NCBI RefSeq assembly: GCF_024756235.1
Contig: NZ_JANUGY010000008.1
Location: 1 to 64,000, forward strand
Length of the DNA: 64,000 nucleotides
Origin: Massilia kyonggiensis
GTDB taxonomy: Bacteria > Pseudomonadota > Gammaproteobacteria > Burkholderiales > Burkholderiaceae_D
Reading direction: 5' to 3'
Numbering within the stretch: the stretch's first letter is position 1; every line of letters starts with the position of its first letter. A program made the position numbers and the translations under genes. Positions 44,116-55,200 of the stretch are shown here, one piece after another. The notes under the pieces are model-generated. The model saw only the letters and a list, made by a program, of their open reading frames with translations, did no database searches and was not told the origin of the DNA.

Positions 44116-46255
44116 TGTCGGCCGACGATTCGCCCACCATCAGCTTCACGGGCACGGCCTCGACGTCGAAGCGGCCCGCCTGCGTGTTCCAGTAAGCGAG
44201 GCGCTGCGCCGCGAGCGGTATGCGCACGGTGCGCGTTTCGCCCGGCTTCAGGTTGACCCGCTGAAAGCCGACGAGCGCCTGGCGCGGCCGCTCCACCTGC
44301 GACCTGGGCCACGCCGCATACAGCTCGACGACGCTGTCGCCCGCCACCTTGCCCGTATTCGTCACGTCGACGTCGACATCGACCGTGCCGTCCGCCGCCA
44401 GCGCCGACGCGCTCGTGCGCAGCTTCGCGTACCTGAAGGTCGTGTAGGACAGGCCGTGCCCGAACGGGAACAGCGGCTGGCCCTTGAAGTACATGTACGT
44501 GCGGCCGTGGCGGATGTCGTAATCCATCATCGGCGGCAGCTGCGATTCCGCCGCCGGCCAGGTCGCCACGAGCTTGCCGCCCGGGTTGTAGTCGCCGAAC
44601 AGCACCTGCGCGAGCGCGGTGCCCTGGTCCTGCGACGAATGCGCCATCTGCACGATCGCGGGCACGTGTTCCTTCGCCCAGTTGATCGTGTACGGGAAGC
44701 TCGACACGAGGACCATCACCGTGCGCGGATTCGCCGCCAGCACCTGTTTGACGAGGCCTTCCTGCGCAAGGGCCAGCGTTTCGCGGTCGCGGCCTTCGCG
44801 CCCGTCGCCCGGATCGGCGCAAGGCTTCGTACCGGCGTCGGTCCACTCGTGCGCCATGTTCGGGCCGCAGGTCGGATCGTTGCCAACGACGACGATGGCC
44901 ACGTCCGCGTCGCGCGCCGCCTTCACGGCAGCATCGTTCGCATTGTCGGCCACATGCGTGACGGTCACGCCCGGACCCGCGGCCGCCTTGATGCCGGCCA
45001 GCGCCGTCACCGTGTACGGCGCGATGCCGCCATACCAGTCCCAGTGCACGCTGTCCGCATGCGGGCCGATCACGGCGATCCGCTTGATGCCCGACTTCGC
45101 GAGCGGCAGTGCGTGGTTGGCGTTCTTCATCAGCACGATGGATTCCAGCGCCATCTTCAGCGACACGGCCTTGTGCGCCGCGCTGTTCCACGGGGCCGGA
45201 CCGTCCTTGATCGTGGCATAGGGGTTGCCGGCCGGCGGGTCGATGAGGCCGAGCCTGATCGTCGTGCGCAGCTTGCGTGCGAGCGCGTCGTCGAGATCGG
45301 CCACCGTGATGGTGCCCTCCTTCAGCGCCGCGCGCAGCTCGTCCTGGTATTTGTCGAGGTACTGATTGATGCCGGCCTTCAGGCCCGCAACGGCCGCCGC
45401 TTTCTGGTCCGGATACCGTTTATACAGTTTCACGAGATTGCCGATGGCGCCGCCGTCGCTGGAGATCACGTCCGCATTCCACTTCCCGACGACGAGACTG
45501 CGCAGCACCGGGTGCACGCTCATCGGCGTCCCGTTCCACGCGTTGTACGACGCCATCAGGGCGCGCGCGCCCCCGTCCTCGAACGCCATGCGGAACGGCG
45601 CCGCATAGTATTCGTGGAACTGGCGCTCGTCGAAATCGGACGAGGAGTTGCCGCGCCCGTTCTCGTTGCTGTTGGCGAGGAAGTGCTTCAGGAGTGCCGC
45701 GCCGCGCCAGACCTTCGGATCGTCGCCCTGGATGCCGCGCGTGAACGCCGTCGCCATCGTCCCGACGAGGAAGGCGTCCTCGCCGTAGACCTCCTCGCCG
45801 CGGCCCCAGCGCGGGTCGCGCGCGAGGTCGGACTGCGGGCCCCATTGCATCAGCATCGGATGCTTGTACTTCTCGCTCTGCGTGATGTAACGGGCTTCCG
45901 TCGACTGCACGGCGGCGGCCTGGCGCACGAGCTCCGGATCCCAGCTCGCGCCCATGCCGGGCGGCTGCGGGAACTGCGTCGTCGGGATGGGCTGGCGCTG
46001 GCGCTTGGATTCGCCCCGCTGTACGAGCCCGTGGATGCCTTCCGTCGCACCGAAGCTGGGAATGCCGAGACGCGGCACGCCGGAATCCGGCGACAGCGCG
46101 GCGATCTTCTCGTCGGGCGTCATCAGGGACAGGATGTTGGCGATGCGTTGCTGCGGCGGCAGGTTCGGGTCCTGGAACGGATAGGTCGCCGCATGGGCGG
46201 CGCCGGCGCACAGCGCGGCGGCCAGCGCCACGGCGCGGAGGATGTTCGTCTGCAT
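44081..46255 (-). CDS. GH3 beta-glucosidase/xylosidase
   Basis: 724 residues with a Sec signal peptide (about 1-22, HAATYPF). The N-terminal (beta/alpha)8 domain shows GIHGLVQRGES, the KHFLANSNENGRGNSSSDFDERQFHEYY loop with a probable acid region, and the nucleophile Asp in VISSDGGAIGN. The alpha/beta sandwich (IKRIAVIGPHADSV, DVAIVVVGND) and C-terminal fibronectin-like domain (FPFGHGLSYTTFRYA) complete the family layout. The SDGGAI nucleophile strand suits the beta-xylosidase/glucosidase branch. Likely periplasmic removal of side-chain sugars. Two LacI-type operator candidates lie upstream. Confidence 0.92.
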   Translation of the reverse strand: MQTNILRAVALAAALCAGAAHAATYPFQDPNLPPQQRIANILSLMTPDEKIAALSPDSGVPRLGIPSFGATEGIHGLVQRGESKRQRQPIPTTQFPQPPGMGASWDPELVRQAAAVQSTEARYITQSEKYKHPMLMQWGPQSDLARDPRWGRGEEVYGEDAFLVGTMATAFTRGIQGDDPKVWRGAALLKHFLANSNENGRGNSSSDFDERQFHEYYAAPFRMAFEDGGARALMASYNAWNGTPMSVHPVLRSLVVGKWNADVISSDGGAIGNLVKLYKRYPDQKAAAVAGLKAGINQYLDKYQDELRAALKEGTITVADLDDALARKLRTTIRLGLIDPPAGNPYATIKDGPAPWNSAAHKAVSLKMALESIVLMKNANHALPLAKSGIKRIAVIGPHADSVHWDWYGGIAPYTVTALAGIKAAAGPGVTVTHVADNANDAAVKAARDADVAIVVVGNDPTCGPNMAHEWTDAGTKPCADPGDGREGRDRETLALAQEGLVKQVLAANPRTVMVLVSSFPYTINWAKEHVPAIVQMAHSSQDQGTALAQVLFGDYNPGGKLVATWPAAESQLPPMMDYDIRHGRTYMYFKGQPLFPFGHGLSYTTFRYAKLRTSASALAADGTVDVDVDVTNTGKVAGDSVVELYAAWPRSQVERPRQALVGFQRVNLKPGETRTVRIPLAAQRLAYWNTQAGRFDVEAVPVKLMVGESSADIRLTTTLPVKR

Positions 46256-46277
46256 GTTGTCTCCTTGTGAACGTTTT

Positions 46278-46291
46278 TGTTAGCGCGAACA
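46278..46291. promoter_or_regulatory. LacI-type operator candidate TGTTAGCGCGAACA
   Basis: A 14-bp near-palindrome with six of seven pairs, close to the TGTTAGCGCTAACA form seen for several LacI-family repressors. It lies between the predicted -10 box and start codon of the GH3 gene. Confidence 0.5.
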
Positions 46292-46296
46292 TCCAC

Positions 46297-46327
46297 ATCT
46301 TACTCCGGAATGAAACCGTTTTCACAA
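46297..46327 (-). promoter_or_regulatory. Predicted sigma-70 promoter of the GH3 gene
   Basis: On the minus strand a -35-like TTGTGA (46327-46322) and a -10-like TAAGAT (46302-46297) are 19 bp apart, longer than ideal. The operator candidate 46311-46324 overlaps the -35 box and the second operator candidate lies downstream of the -10, a classic repression layout. Confidence 0.45.
46311..46324. promoter_or_regulatory. LacI-family operator candidate TGAAACCGTTTTCA
   Basis: It fits the TGNAANCGNTTNCA consensus of LacI-family sugar repressors at every fixed position. It lies between the divergent GH3 and halogenase genes; no LacI-family gene is within the window, so the repressor must be encoded elsewhere. 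Confidence 0.6.
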
Positions 46328-46365
46328 CACTCGGCCGCGAGTTCATGTCCGGCGCTAAAAGTTTC

Positions 46366-46393
46366 TTGCGCGTCGTAAAGACATCAGTACAAT
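46366..46393 (+). promoter_or_regulatory. Predicted sigma-70 promoter of the halogenase gene
   Basis: TTGCGC (46366-46371) and TACAAT (46388-46393) with a 16-bp spacer make a reasonable sigma-70 promoter, 27 bp before the halogenase ATG. Confidence 0.55.
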
Positions 46394-46420
46394 CGGTGTG
46401 CATACAAAAAGGGAGACAGC

Positions 46421-47896
46421 ATGACTTATGAACGCATCGTGGTCCTCGGCGGCGGCACGGCCGGCTGGATGGCCGCGACGGCCCTCGCGACGGGCCTGAA
46501 GGGCACGACGGTGGAACTGGTGGAATCGGAAGACATCGGCACGGTCGGCGTCGGCGAAGCCACCTTCCCTTCGATCCGCAATTACCACCAGATCCTGGGC
46601 ATCCCCGAAGCGGACTTCCTGCGCGCGACGAACGGCACGTACAAGCTGGGCATCCGGTTCCGCGACTGGCGCGTCAAGGGCGAAGACTATTACCACACGT
46701 TCGGCGACTTCGGCATGCTGAACGGCCCCGAGTCGCTGTGGGGCCAGTATCGCCGGCACCCGCGCGCGAGCCTGTCCACGTTCGGCGAGCAATGCCTGCC
46801 GACCGTGATGGCGATGAACGACCGTTTCTGCGCGCCCGGCAAGGACGCCGCGAACTTCAACTACGCCTACCACTTCGACGCGATCCTGTACGCCCGCTTC
46901 CTGCGCGACATCGCCCTGAAGCGCGGCGTGCGCCGCACCGAGGGCAAGGTCGTCGACGTGGCGCGCCGGCCGGACGGCGGCGTCGCCTCGCTGAAGCTGG
47001 ACGACGGCCGCACCGTGAGTGCCGACCTGTTCGTCGACTGCTCCGGATTCTCCTCCCTGCTGCTGGGCCGCACGCTGGGCGAACCGTTCGTCGACTTTTC
47101 GCACTGGCTGCCCGTGGACCGCGCGTGGGCCGTGCCGTCCGCCCGCGTGGGCGACAACCTGACGCCGTACACCCGCGCGACGGCGCTGGACGCCGGCTGG
47201 GCGTGGCGCATTCCGCTGCAGGACCGCACCGGCAACGGCCACGTGTTCTCCACCCGCTTCATCGACGAGGACAAGGCCCGCGAACAGCTGCTGCAGCAGC
47301 TCGACGGCGAAGCGCTCGCGGAACCGCGCCTGCTGCGCTTCACGACCGGGCACCGCGCCAAGTTCTGGTCGCACAACGTCGTCGGCGTCGGCCTCGCGAC
47401 CGGCTTCCTCGAACCGCTGGAATCGACCAGCATCTACCTCGTGCAGGTGGGCGTCGGCCGCCTGATGACCCTCCTGCAGCGGGGCGGCCCCGTCGCGCCG
47501 GACCTCGTCGACGCGTACAATACGGGCCTCACGCGCCAGTTCGAACGCATCCGCGACTTCATCCTGATGCATTACTGCCTGACCGCGCGCCGCGACACGC
47601 CGTTCTGGCAGTACATGGCGGCCGCGGACCTGCCCGAGACGCTGGCCTACAAGCTGCACGCGTGGCGCGAGACGGGCGTGCTGCACCAGTACGACGAGGA
47701 AGGCTTCGACGGCCACAGCTGGCTCGCGATCCACGCCGGCATGCAGAACTGGCCCGCGCGCAGCGACCCGACGCTGAAGCTGATCCCCGAGGAACAGTCG
47801 CTCGAATGGGTGCGCGAGCGCGCCAGCCAGCTGGCGGCAGCCGTCGCGACGGTGCCGACGCACCAGGAATATCTGGCGCGGGTGCTGGGCCGCTAA
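46421..47896 (+). CDS. Flavin-dependent tryptophan halogenase family protein
   Basis: 491 residues, the size of PrnA-type halogenases. The FAD motif is VVLGGGTAGWMAATALA (GxGxxG); WAWRIP matches the WxWxIP motif of the family. Lys75 in GTYKLGIRF corresponds to the catalytic Lys79 of PrnA and Glu334 in LEPLESTSIYLV to Glu346, so the enzyme may be active. Family members chlorinate or brominate tryptophan using FADH2, but many members in Caulobacter and Xanthomonas loci stand beside TonB receptors and CAZymes, where the role is unknown. An AAGGGAG ribosome site precedes the ATG. Divergent from GH3. Confidence 0.88.
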   Translation: MTYERIVVLGGGTAGWMAATALATGLKGTTVELVESEDIGTVGVGEATFPSIRNYHQILGIPEADFLRATNGTYKLGIRFRDWRVKGEDYYHTFGDFGMLNGPESLWGQYRRHPRASLSTFGEQCLPTVMAMNDRFCAPGKDAANFNYAYHFDAILYARFLRDIALKRGVRRTEGKVVDVARRPDGGVASLKLDDGRTVSADLFVDCSGFSSLLLGRTLGEPFVDFSHWLPVDRAWAVPSARVGDNLTPYTRATALDAGWAWRIPLQDRTGNGHVFSTRFIDEDKAREQLLQQLDGEALAEPRLLRFTTGHRAKFWSHNVVGVGLATGFLEPLESTSIYLVQVGVGRLMTLLQRGGPVAPDLVDAYNTGLTRQFERIRDFILMHYCLTARRDTPFWQYMAAADLPETLAYKLHAWRETGVLHQYDEEGFDGHSWLAIHAGMQNWPARSDPTLKLIPEEQSLEWVRERASQLAAAVATVPTHQEYLARVLGR

Positions 47897-48528
47897 CGGT
47901 TCGCGCCGAGGCGCTCCATCCACGCGCACAGCATGTCCGCCAGCGCGTCCGCGTAGGCCACGATCTCCTGCGGCGCGCGCGGCCGCTCCGAAAACTGCTT
48001 GCCGACCGCGGACAGCGTATCGGTGAGCAGATCGCCGGCAAGCAGCCGCGTGGCGTCCGGCGCCGCCGGCAGCGCCTCGCACAGGAACGCCCGCACCGCC
48101 TCCTCCCCCGACTGCCGCACCTCGCGCGCCTCCGGCGCATCGCGGTACAAGGGTGCCGCATCGTTCAGCGCCACGCGCATCGCCGCCTCCTCGCATTCCG
48201 ACCGCACGAACGCGTGCACCAGTGACCGCAACCGGTCCAGCGGCGGCCGCGCCGTGTCGGCAAGGATGGCGGACAGCATGGCCGTCGTGCGCCGCCATTC
48301 GTCGCTCTGCAGGCGGAACAGGATCGCCGCCTTGTTCGGAAAATACTGGTACAGCGAACCGACGCTGACGCCCGCCTTCTCCGCCACGCGCGACGTGGTG
48401 AAGCGCTGCGCCCCTTCCGCCGCCAAAACCTGAACAGCCGCCTCCAGCACGGCCGCCACGAGCTCGTTGGAACGGGCCTGTTTGGGGGCCTTGCGCGAGG
48501 CGATCTGGGGGCGGCGGCGTTCGGTCAT
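47893..48528 (-). CDS. TetR-family transcriptional regulator
   Basis: 211 residues from MTERRRPQ. The N-terminal helix-turn-helix is clear: VLAAEGAQRFTTSRVAEKAGVSVGSLYQYFPNKAAILFRL. The remainder is helical ligand-binding domain with a TetR-C-like pattern. It is divergent from an O-methyltransferase gene with 83 bp between, containing a 9-bp inverted repeat that is a good operator candidate. Its stop codon overlaps the convergent halogenase stop by four bases. The ligand is unknown. Confidence 0.9.
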   Translation of the reverse strand: MTERRRPQIASRKAPKQARSNELVAAVLEAAVQVLAAEGAQRFTTSRVAEKAGVSVGSLYQYFPNKAAILFRLQSDEWRRTTAMLSAILADTARPPLDRLRSLVHAFVRSECEEAAMRVALNDAAPLYRDAPEAREVRQSGEEAVRAFLCEALPAAPDATRLLAGDLLTDTLSAVGKQFSERPRAPQEIVAYADALADMLCAWMERLGANR

Positions 48529-48542
48529 CGGGGGCTCCGGGA

Positions 48543-48575
48543 ATGCGAATAGAAAACCTGAAGGATTATTCGCAT
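48543..48575. promoter_or_regulatory. TetR operator candidate with 9-bp arms
   Basis: ATGCGAATA (48543-48551) and TATTCGCAT (48567-48575) are perfect inverted repeats with a 15-bp spacer. A second overlapping palindrome ATTAT-tcgc-ATAAT lies at 48565-48578. Both sit between the TetR start (48528) and the methyltransferase start (48612), so binding could control both. Confidence 0.65.
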
Positions 48576-48611
48576 AATACCCGGACCCATCCACGACCAC
48601 AAGGAACCACG

Positions 48612-49271
48612 ATGACCACCCTCACCACCGATCCCGTCGCCCCGCTGCTGGCGCGCCTGTTCGCCGAGACCGACGCCGAGTCGCCGCTGGCGGCGTGCCG
48701 CGACCTGCCGGAGGCGGAATTGCACCGCCTGATGCGTAGCAAGACGGACTACCGCGACCTGTACGGCCGCCTGAAAGACCTCGCGCTGCCCGTCTCGCGC
48801 GGCACCGGCGTGCTGCTCTACATGCTGGCGCGCGCGAGCAGGGCGCGGACGATCGTCGAATTCGGCACGTCGTTCGGCATCTCGACGATCCACCTGGCCG
48901 CCGCGCTGCGCGACAACGGCGGCGGCCGGCTGATCACGAGCGAGTTCGAAGCGGCGAAGGTCCAGCGGGCGCGCGCCAACCTGGCCGCCGCGGGCCTGGC
49001 CGACCTCGTCGAGATCCGCACGGGCGACGCCCTGCAGACGCTCGCCGGCGACCTGCCGGACGCCATCGACCTCGTCCTGCTCGACGGCGCGAAGGCGCTG
49101 TATCCCGACATCCTCGCGCTGCTGGAGCCGCACCTGCGCCCGGGCGCGGCGATCGTCGCGGACAATGCGGACCACAGCCCGGACTACCTCGAGCGCGTGC
49201 GCGCGCCGGCCTCCGGCTATCTGTCGATGCCGTTCGCCGACGACGTCGAACTGTCCGTGTGGACGGCGTGA
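48612..49271 (+). CDS. Class I SAM-dependent O-methyltransferase
   Basis: 219 residues; AAGGAA ribosome site 7 bp before the ATG. The SAM motif TIVEFGTSFGISTIHLAAAL and the acidic LITSEFEAAKVQRARANL match the catechol O-methyltransferase (Methyltransf_3/24) family, with the metal and catalytic region IDLVLLDGAKALYPDILALLEP and IVADNADH. It probably methylates a phenolic or other hydroxy compound; pectin-derived or plant phenolics are possible substrates, but this is inference. Controlled with TetR. Convergent with the giant repeat protein gene, 10 bp between stops. Confidence 0.88.
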   Translation: MTTLTTDPVAPLLARLFAETDAESPLAACRDLPEAELHRLMRSKTDYRDLYGRLKDLALPVSRGTGVLLYMLARASRARTIVEFGTSFGISTIHLAAALRDNGGGRLITSEFEAAKVQRARANLAAAGLADLVEIRTGDALQTLAGDLPDAIDLVLLDGAKALYPDILALLEPHLRPGAAIVADNADHSPDYLERVRAPASGYLSMPFADDVELSVWTA

Positions 49272-49281
49272 ACGGGCCGCG

Positions 49282-52200
49282 TCACACGAAGAAGTCCCAT
49301 TGCGCGACGCCGACCTTGTGCTGCTCGAACTCGGCGGAAGTCGCGAACCCCTGCGCCACCTGCGCCAGCGTCGCCCCATGGGCCATCGCATCGGTCCAGA
49401 AGGCCAGGCCGGCCGCCTCGCCCGCGCGGCCGAACAGGTCCTGGTACAGCAGCGCGACGTCATGGGCCGCGTTGCCGTCGAACGCGCCGGCCAGCCGGCC
49501 TTGCCCTTCCTGCGACGCGATCATCCGCAGGGCGACTTCGCCGAGACCGACGCCGTTCGCGGCCGCGCTGCCCCAGAAATCCATGCCGAGGTAGTCGGCC
49601 TGGCGCCCGAGGACCGTCTGGTACAGGCCGGCGATCGAGGACAGGTCGGCGCGGTTGACGACGGCCTCGGTCGCGTCGGCGAACTGCAGGCGCTCGACGT
49701 TGACCACCACGGCATGCTGCGCCGGCTGCGCGGCCGGGGTGACGACCAGGTAGCCCTCGTGCTGCTCGACCGTGTACGCCGACCGCGCGCCGTCGAACAC
49801 GGCGGTGTCCGTGCCCAGGCCGCCGTGCAGGATCGTCTCGACGGGTGCCGAGGCGGCCCGCGCGCCGCCGTCCGCGCTGGACGGCGTGGCCGGCGTGGCC
49901 GCGAACGCGAGCCGGTCGCCCCCGCCGCCCGCAAACACCGCGCCGCCGAGGTTCCCGGCCACCGTGAACGTCTGCGCGGCGGCGTCGCCGGTCAGGACCT
50001 GTCCTGCCGTCGAACCGGTCACGTTCGCGGCGCCGACGACGGCCGCGAAATCGACGCCGTTCAGCGCGATGCCACTGCCGGCCGCCAGCTGCGTGGCGTC
50101 GATGACGAGGGCCGTGTGCTGTGCGCCGTCGCTCGTGCCGGACAGGACCAGCTTGCCGGCCGGCGCCGTACCGTTCGACACGGGCGTGATCGTCTGCACG
50201 AGCAGCGGCGCGTCGGCTGCCAGCGCCTGCAGGAACTGTTTGCCGTTGCCCGTCAGGTGAGCCTGGTCGGACGGCGCGTGGTCCGGCGTGGCCGCGACGA
50301 TGGCCTGGATCAGGTGCTCGAGCGGATCGCCGGCGGGCCGGCTCGCACCGCCGGTGGCGCTCAGGCCGAAGCCGACCGGCACCTGGGCCAGCAGAAGATT
50401 CGCGCCGCCCGATTGCACCAGCGGGATGTCCGCCACGGCGGCGGCGCCCGTCGATTCCACGCGGCCCGGCGTCACGATCGGCACCACGGTCTGCGTGCCC
50501 GAGCCGCCGCCCGGCAGGACGACCGGCTGCGCGCTGACCACGACGCCGTCGATCGTCGACGTGGGCGGCGGGGGCGGTGGCGGCGGCGCGGCGATCGTCA
50601 GTGCCAGGGCCGCGCCGGCCGCGGAGACGTTGCCCGCGGCATCGGCCTGCTTCGCCGTCAGCGTGTGCGTCCCGACGGACAGCACGGCGCTCGTGACGCT
50701 CCAGTTGCCGGCGCCGTCGGCCGTGGCCGTGCCCAGCTGCGTCGTGCCGTCCGTGTCGTACAGCGTGACGACGGCGTTGGCCGCGGCGGTGCCGCGGATC
50801 ACGGGACGCGTGACGGTGGTGATGCCGTCGCCGGCGGTACCGCTGTCGCTGGCGGCATCGAGTACCGGCGCGTCCGGCGCCGCGGGCGGCTGCGTGTCGA
50901 TGGTCACTACCAGGCCGGCGCTCGCGGCGGACGCGTTGCCGGCCACGTCGACCTGGCGCGCCGTCAGCGTGTGGCTGCCGTCCGCCAGCACGGCCGGGAC
51001 GATCTGCCAGGCACCGCTGCCGTCGACCGTCGTCGTCCCCAGCTGGGTCGTGCCGTCGGTGTCGTACAGCGTCACCGTGGCGTTGGCTTCCGCAGTCCCG
51101 GTGACGGCGGGCGTGTTGACGCTGGTGATGCCGTCGCCGACGGCACCGCTGTCGCCGGCCGCCGCGAGTGCGATCGCGCCCGGCGCGGCGGCGGCGGTGT
51201 CGATGGTGATCGTCAGTCCCGACGATGCGTTCGACACGTTGCCGGCCGCGTCGGTCGCCTTTGCCGTCAGCGTATGGGCGCCGTCGGCCAGTGTACTTGC
51301 CGTGATCGACCACGCGCCGCCCGTGGCGGTGGTCGTGCCCAGTACCGTCGTGCCGTTCGCGTCGTACAACGTGACCGTGCTGCCGCTTTCCGCCGTGCCG
51401 GTGATGACCGGCGTGGCGGCTGCCGTGATGTCGTCGCTGCTGGAAGCGCCGCTGTCGCTGGTCAGGTCCGGCGTCGACGGCGCGTTTGGCGCCGTGTGAT
51501 CCAGCGTGTACGTGGCGCCGGCCGTGTAGCCGCCGCCGATGGCGACGCTGTTGCCGTTCTGGATACCGGTGCCGCTGGCGTTCAGGTCCAGGCGCAAGGT
51601 GCCGTCGCCCGCGAGCGAATCGACCGTCACGGTGTACGTCGAGCCGCTGCCGTTGACGGCCGCGATGTGGCCGGACGCCGTGTCGGTAGCGGTCAGTGCG
51701 AAATCGCTCGCGTCGACGCCGGTCACGCTCTCGCTGAACGTGACCGTGTAGTCGACCGACGTTGCCGCGCCGGGCACGCCTGCGTTGCCCACGCGCGCGA
51801 TCGAGCCGACCGTGGGCGCGTCCTGCACGAGGATGGTCTGGGCGACGTGGCTGACGTTGCCGGCGGCATCCGTCGCGGACAGGTAAACGTGATACGTGCC
51901 GGCCGTCAGCGCCGAGCCGCCGACGGCGAGCGCGTTACCAGACAGCGCGAATTTCGCGTTGTCGGCGTCGTTGCTGCCGTTGCCGGCGGCCAGCGCATAC
52001 GTCACGGCCGTCGCATCGGTCGCGGACAGCGTGCCGACCGTGGCGCCGCCGACGGCATTCGTCGTCACGATATTGCTTGCGCTCAGCGCCACGCTCGCCG
52101 GTGCCGCCGTATCGATCGTCACCGCCAACGTCGAGGATGCGTTCGACACGTTGCCGGCCGCGTCGGCCGCCTTCGCCGTCAGCGTATGGGCGCCGTCGGC

Positions 52201-55200
52201 CAGCATCGATGTCGTGATCGACCACGTTCCACCCGTGGCGGTCGTCGTACCCAGCACCGTCGTGCCGTTCGTGTCGTACAGCGTGACCGTGCTGCCGCTT
52301 TCCGCCGTGCCGGTGATGACCGGCGTGGCGGCCGCCGTGATGTCGTCGCTGCTGGAAGTGCCGCTGTCGCTGGTCAGGTCCGGCGTCGATGGTGCGTTCG
52401 GTGCCGTGTGGTCCAGCGTGTACGCGGCGCCGGCCGTGTAGCCGCCGCCGATGGCGACGCTGTTGCCGTTCTGGATGCCGGTGCCGCTCGCGTTCAGGTC
52501 CAGGCGCAGCGTGCCGTCGCCGGCGAGCGAGTCGACCGTCACAGTGTACGTCGAGCCGCTGCCGTTGACGGCCGCGATACGGCCGGACGCCGTGCCGGTG
52601 GCGGTCAGTGCGAAGTCGCTGGCGTCGACGCCTGTCACGCTCTCGCTGAACGTGACCGTGTAGTCGACCGACGTGGCCGATCCCGCCACGCCCGCGCCGC
52701 CGACCCGGACGATCGAATTGACCGTGGGCGCGTCCTGCACGAGGATGGTCTGGGGAAGATAACTGACATTGCCTGCGGCATCCGTCGCCGACAGATAGAC
52801 GTGGTACGTGCCAGCCGTCAGCGCCGAGCCTCCGATCGAGAGCGTATTGCCCGACACGGCAAACTGCCCGTTGTCGGCATCGTTGGTGCCGTTGCCGGTG
52901 GCCAGCGCATACGTGACGGCCGTCGCGTCGGTCGCGGACAACGTACCGACCGTGGCACCGCTGCCGGCGTTCGCCGTGACGAGGCTGGACGCGCTCAGCG
53001 CCACGCTCGCCGGTGCCGTCGTATCGATCGTCACCGCCAGCGACGACGATGCATTCGACACGTTCCCGGCCGCGTCGGCCGCCTTCGCCGTCAGCGTATG
53101 GGCGCCGTCGGCCAGCGTGCTTGCCGTGATCGACCACGCGCCGCCCGTGGCGGTGGTCGTGCCCAGGACCGTCGTGCCGTTCGTGACGTACAGCGTGACC
53201 GTACTGCCGCTTTCCGCCGTGCCGGTGATGACCGGCGTGGCGGCTGCCGTGATGTCGTCGCTGCTGGACGCGCCGCTGTCGCTGGTCAGGTCCGGCGCCG
53301 ACGGCGCGTTTGGCGCCGTGTGATCCAGCGTGTACGTGGCGCCGGCCGTGTAGCCGCCGCCGATGGCGACGTTGTTGCCGTTCTGGATGCCGGTTCCGCT
53401 GGCGTTCAAATCCAGGCGCAGCGTGCCGTCGCCGGCGAGCGAGTCGACCGTCACGGTGTACGTCGAGCCGCTGCCGTTGACGGCCGCGATGTGGCCGGAC
53501 GCCGTGCTGGTGGCGGTCAGTGCGAAGTCGCTGGCGTCGACGCCGGTCACGCTTTCGCTAAACGTGACCGTGTAGTCAACCGACGTGGCCGATCCCGCCA
53601 CGCCCGCGCCGCCCACGCGCGTGATCGAATTGACCGTGGGCGCGTCCTGCACGAGGATGGTCTGGGGAAAATAACTGACATTGCCTGCGGCATCCGTCGC
53701 CGACAGATAGACGTGGTACGTGCCAGCCGTCAGCGCCGAGCCTCCGATCGAGAGCGTATTGCCCGACACGGCAAACTGTCCGTTGTCGGCATCGTTGGTG
53801 CCGTTGCCGGAGGCCAGCGCATACGTGACGGCCGTCGCGTCGGTCGCGGACAGCGTACCGACCGTGGCACCGCTACCGGCGTTCGCCGTGACGAGGCTGG
53901 ACGCGCTCAGCGCCACGCTGGCCGGTGCCGCCGTATCGATCGTCACGGCGAGCGACGACGATGCATTCGACACGTTCCCGGCCGCGTCGGTCGCCTTCGC
54001 CGTCAGCGTATGGCCACCATTGGACAACGTGGATGCCGTGATCGACCACACGCCCCCCGTGGCGGTCGTCGTGCCCAGCACCGTCGTGCCGTCGCTGTCG
54101 TACAGCGTGACCGTGCTTCCGCTTTCCGCCGTGCCCGTGATGACGGGCGTGGCGGCCGCGGTGATGTTGTCGGTGTTCGACGCGCCGCTGTCGCTGCCGC
54201 TGGCCAGGTCCGGTGTCGACGGTGCGTTCGGCGCCGTGTGGTCCAGCGTGTACGTGGCGCCGGCCGTGTATCCACCACCGATGCCGACACTGCTGCCGTT
54301 CTGGATGCCGGTGCCGCTGTTGTTCAGGTCCAGGCGCAAGGTGCCGTCGCCCGTCAGCGTATTCACCGTCACGGTATAGGTCGTGCCGCTGCCGCTGATG
54401 GCGGCGATGGCCCCGCTGGCCGTGCCGGTCGCGGTCAGCGTGAAGTCGCCCGCGTCGACGCCGGTCACGCTTTCGCTGAACGTGACCGTGTAGTCGACCG
54501 AAGCGGCCGATCCCGCCACGCCCGCGCCGGCACCGCCCGCGCGCACGATCGAGCTCACCGTGGGCACCGACTGCACGGTGATGGTTTGCGCGAGATTACT
54601 GACGTTGCCGGCAGCGTCCGTGGCGGACAGATAGACGTGGTACGTCCCGGCTGTCAGCGCCGAGCCGCCCACGTTGAGGGTATTGCCCGACACGGCGAAC
54701 TGCCCGTTGTCGGCATCGTTCGTGCCGTTGCCGGCGGCCAGCGCATACGTGACGGCCGTCGCGTCGGTCGCCGACAGCGTGCCGACCGATGCGCCGCTGC
54801 CCGCGTTCGCCGTGACGAGCGTGGACGCGCTCAGCGCCACGCTCGCCGGCGCGGCCGTGTCGATCGTCACCGCCAGGCCGGTCGACGCGGCGGACACGTT
54901 GCCGGCCAAATCCGTCGCCTTCGCGGTAAGCGTATGGTTCCCCTGCCCCAGCGTTCCGCTCGGGATCGACCAGGCGCCGCCCGTGGCCGTCGTCGTGCCG
55001 AGCACCGTGGTGCCGTCCGTGTCGTACAGGGTCACCGTGCTGCCGCTTTCCGCCGTGCCCGTGATGGTGGGCGTGGCGGCCGCGGTGATGTTGTCGCTGC
55101 TCGATGTACCGCTGTCGCTGCCGCTGGCCAGATCCGGCGCCGACGGCGCGTTCGGCGCCGTCGTATCGACGGTGTACGAGTGGGTGTATGCCGTGCTGTT

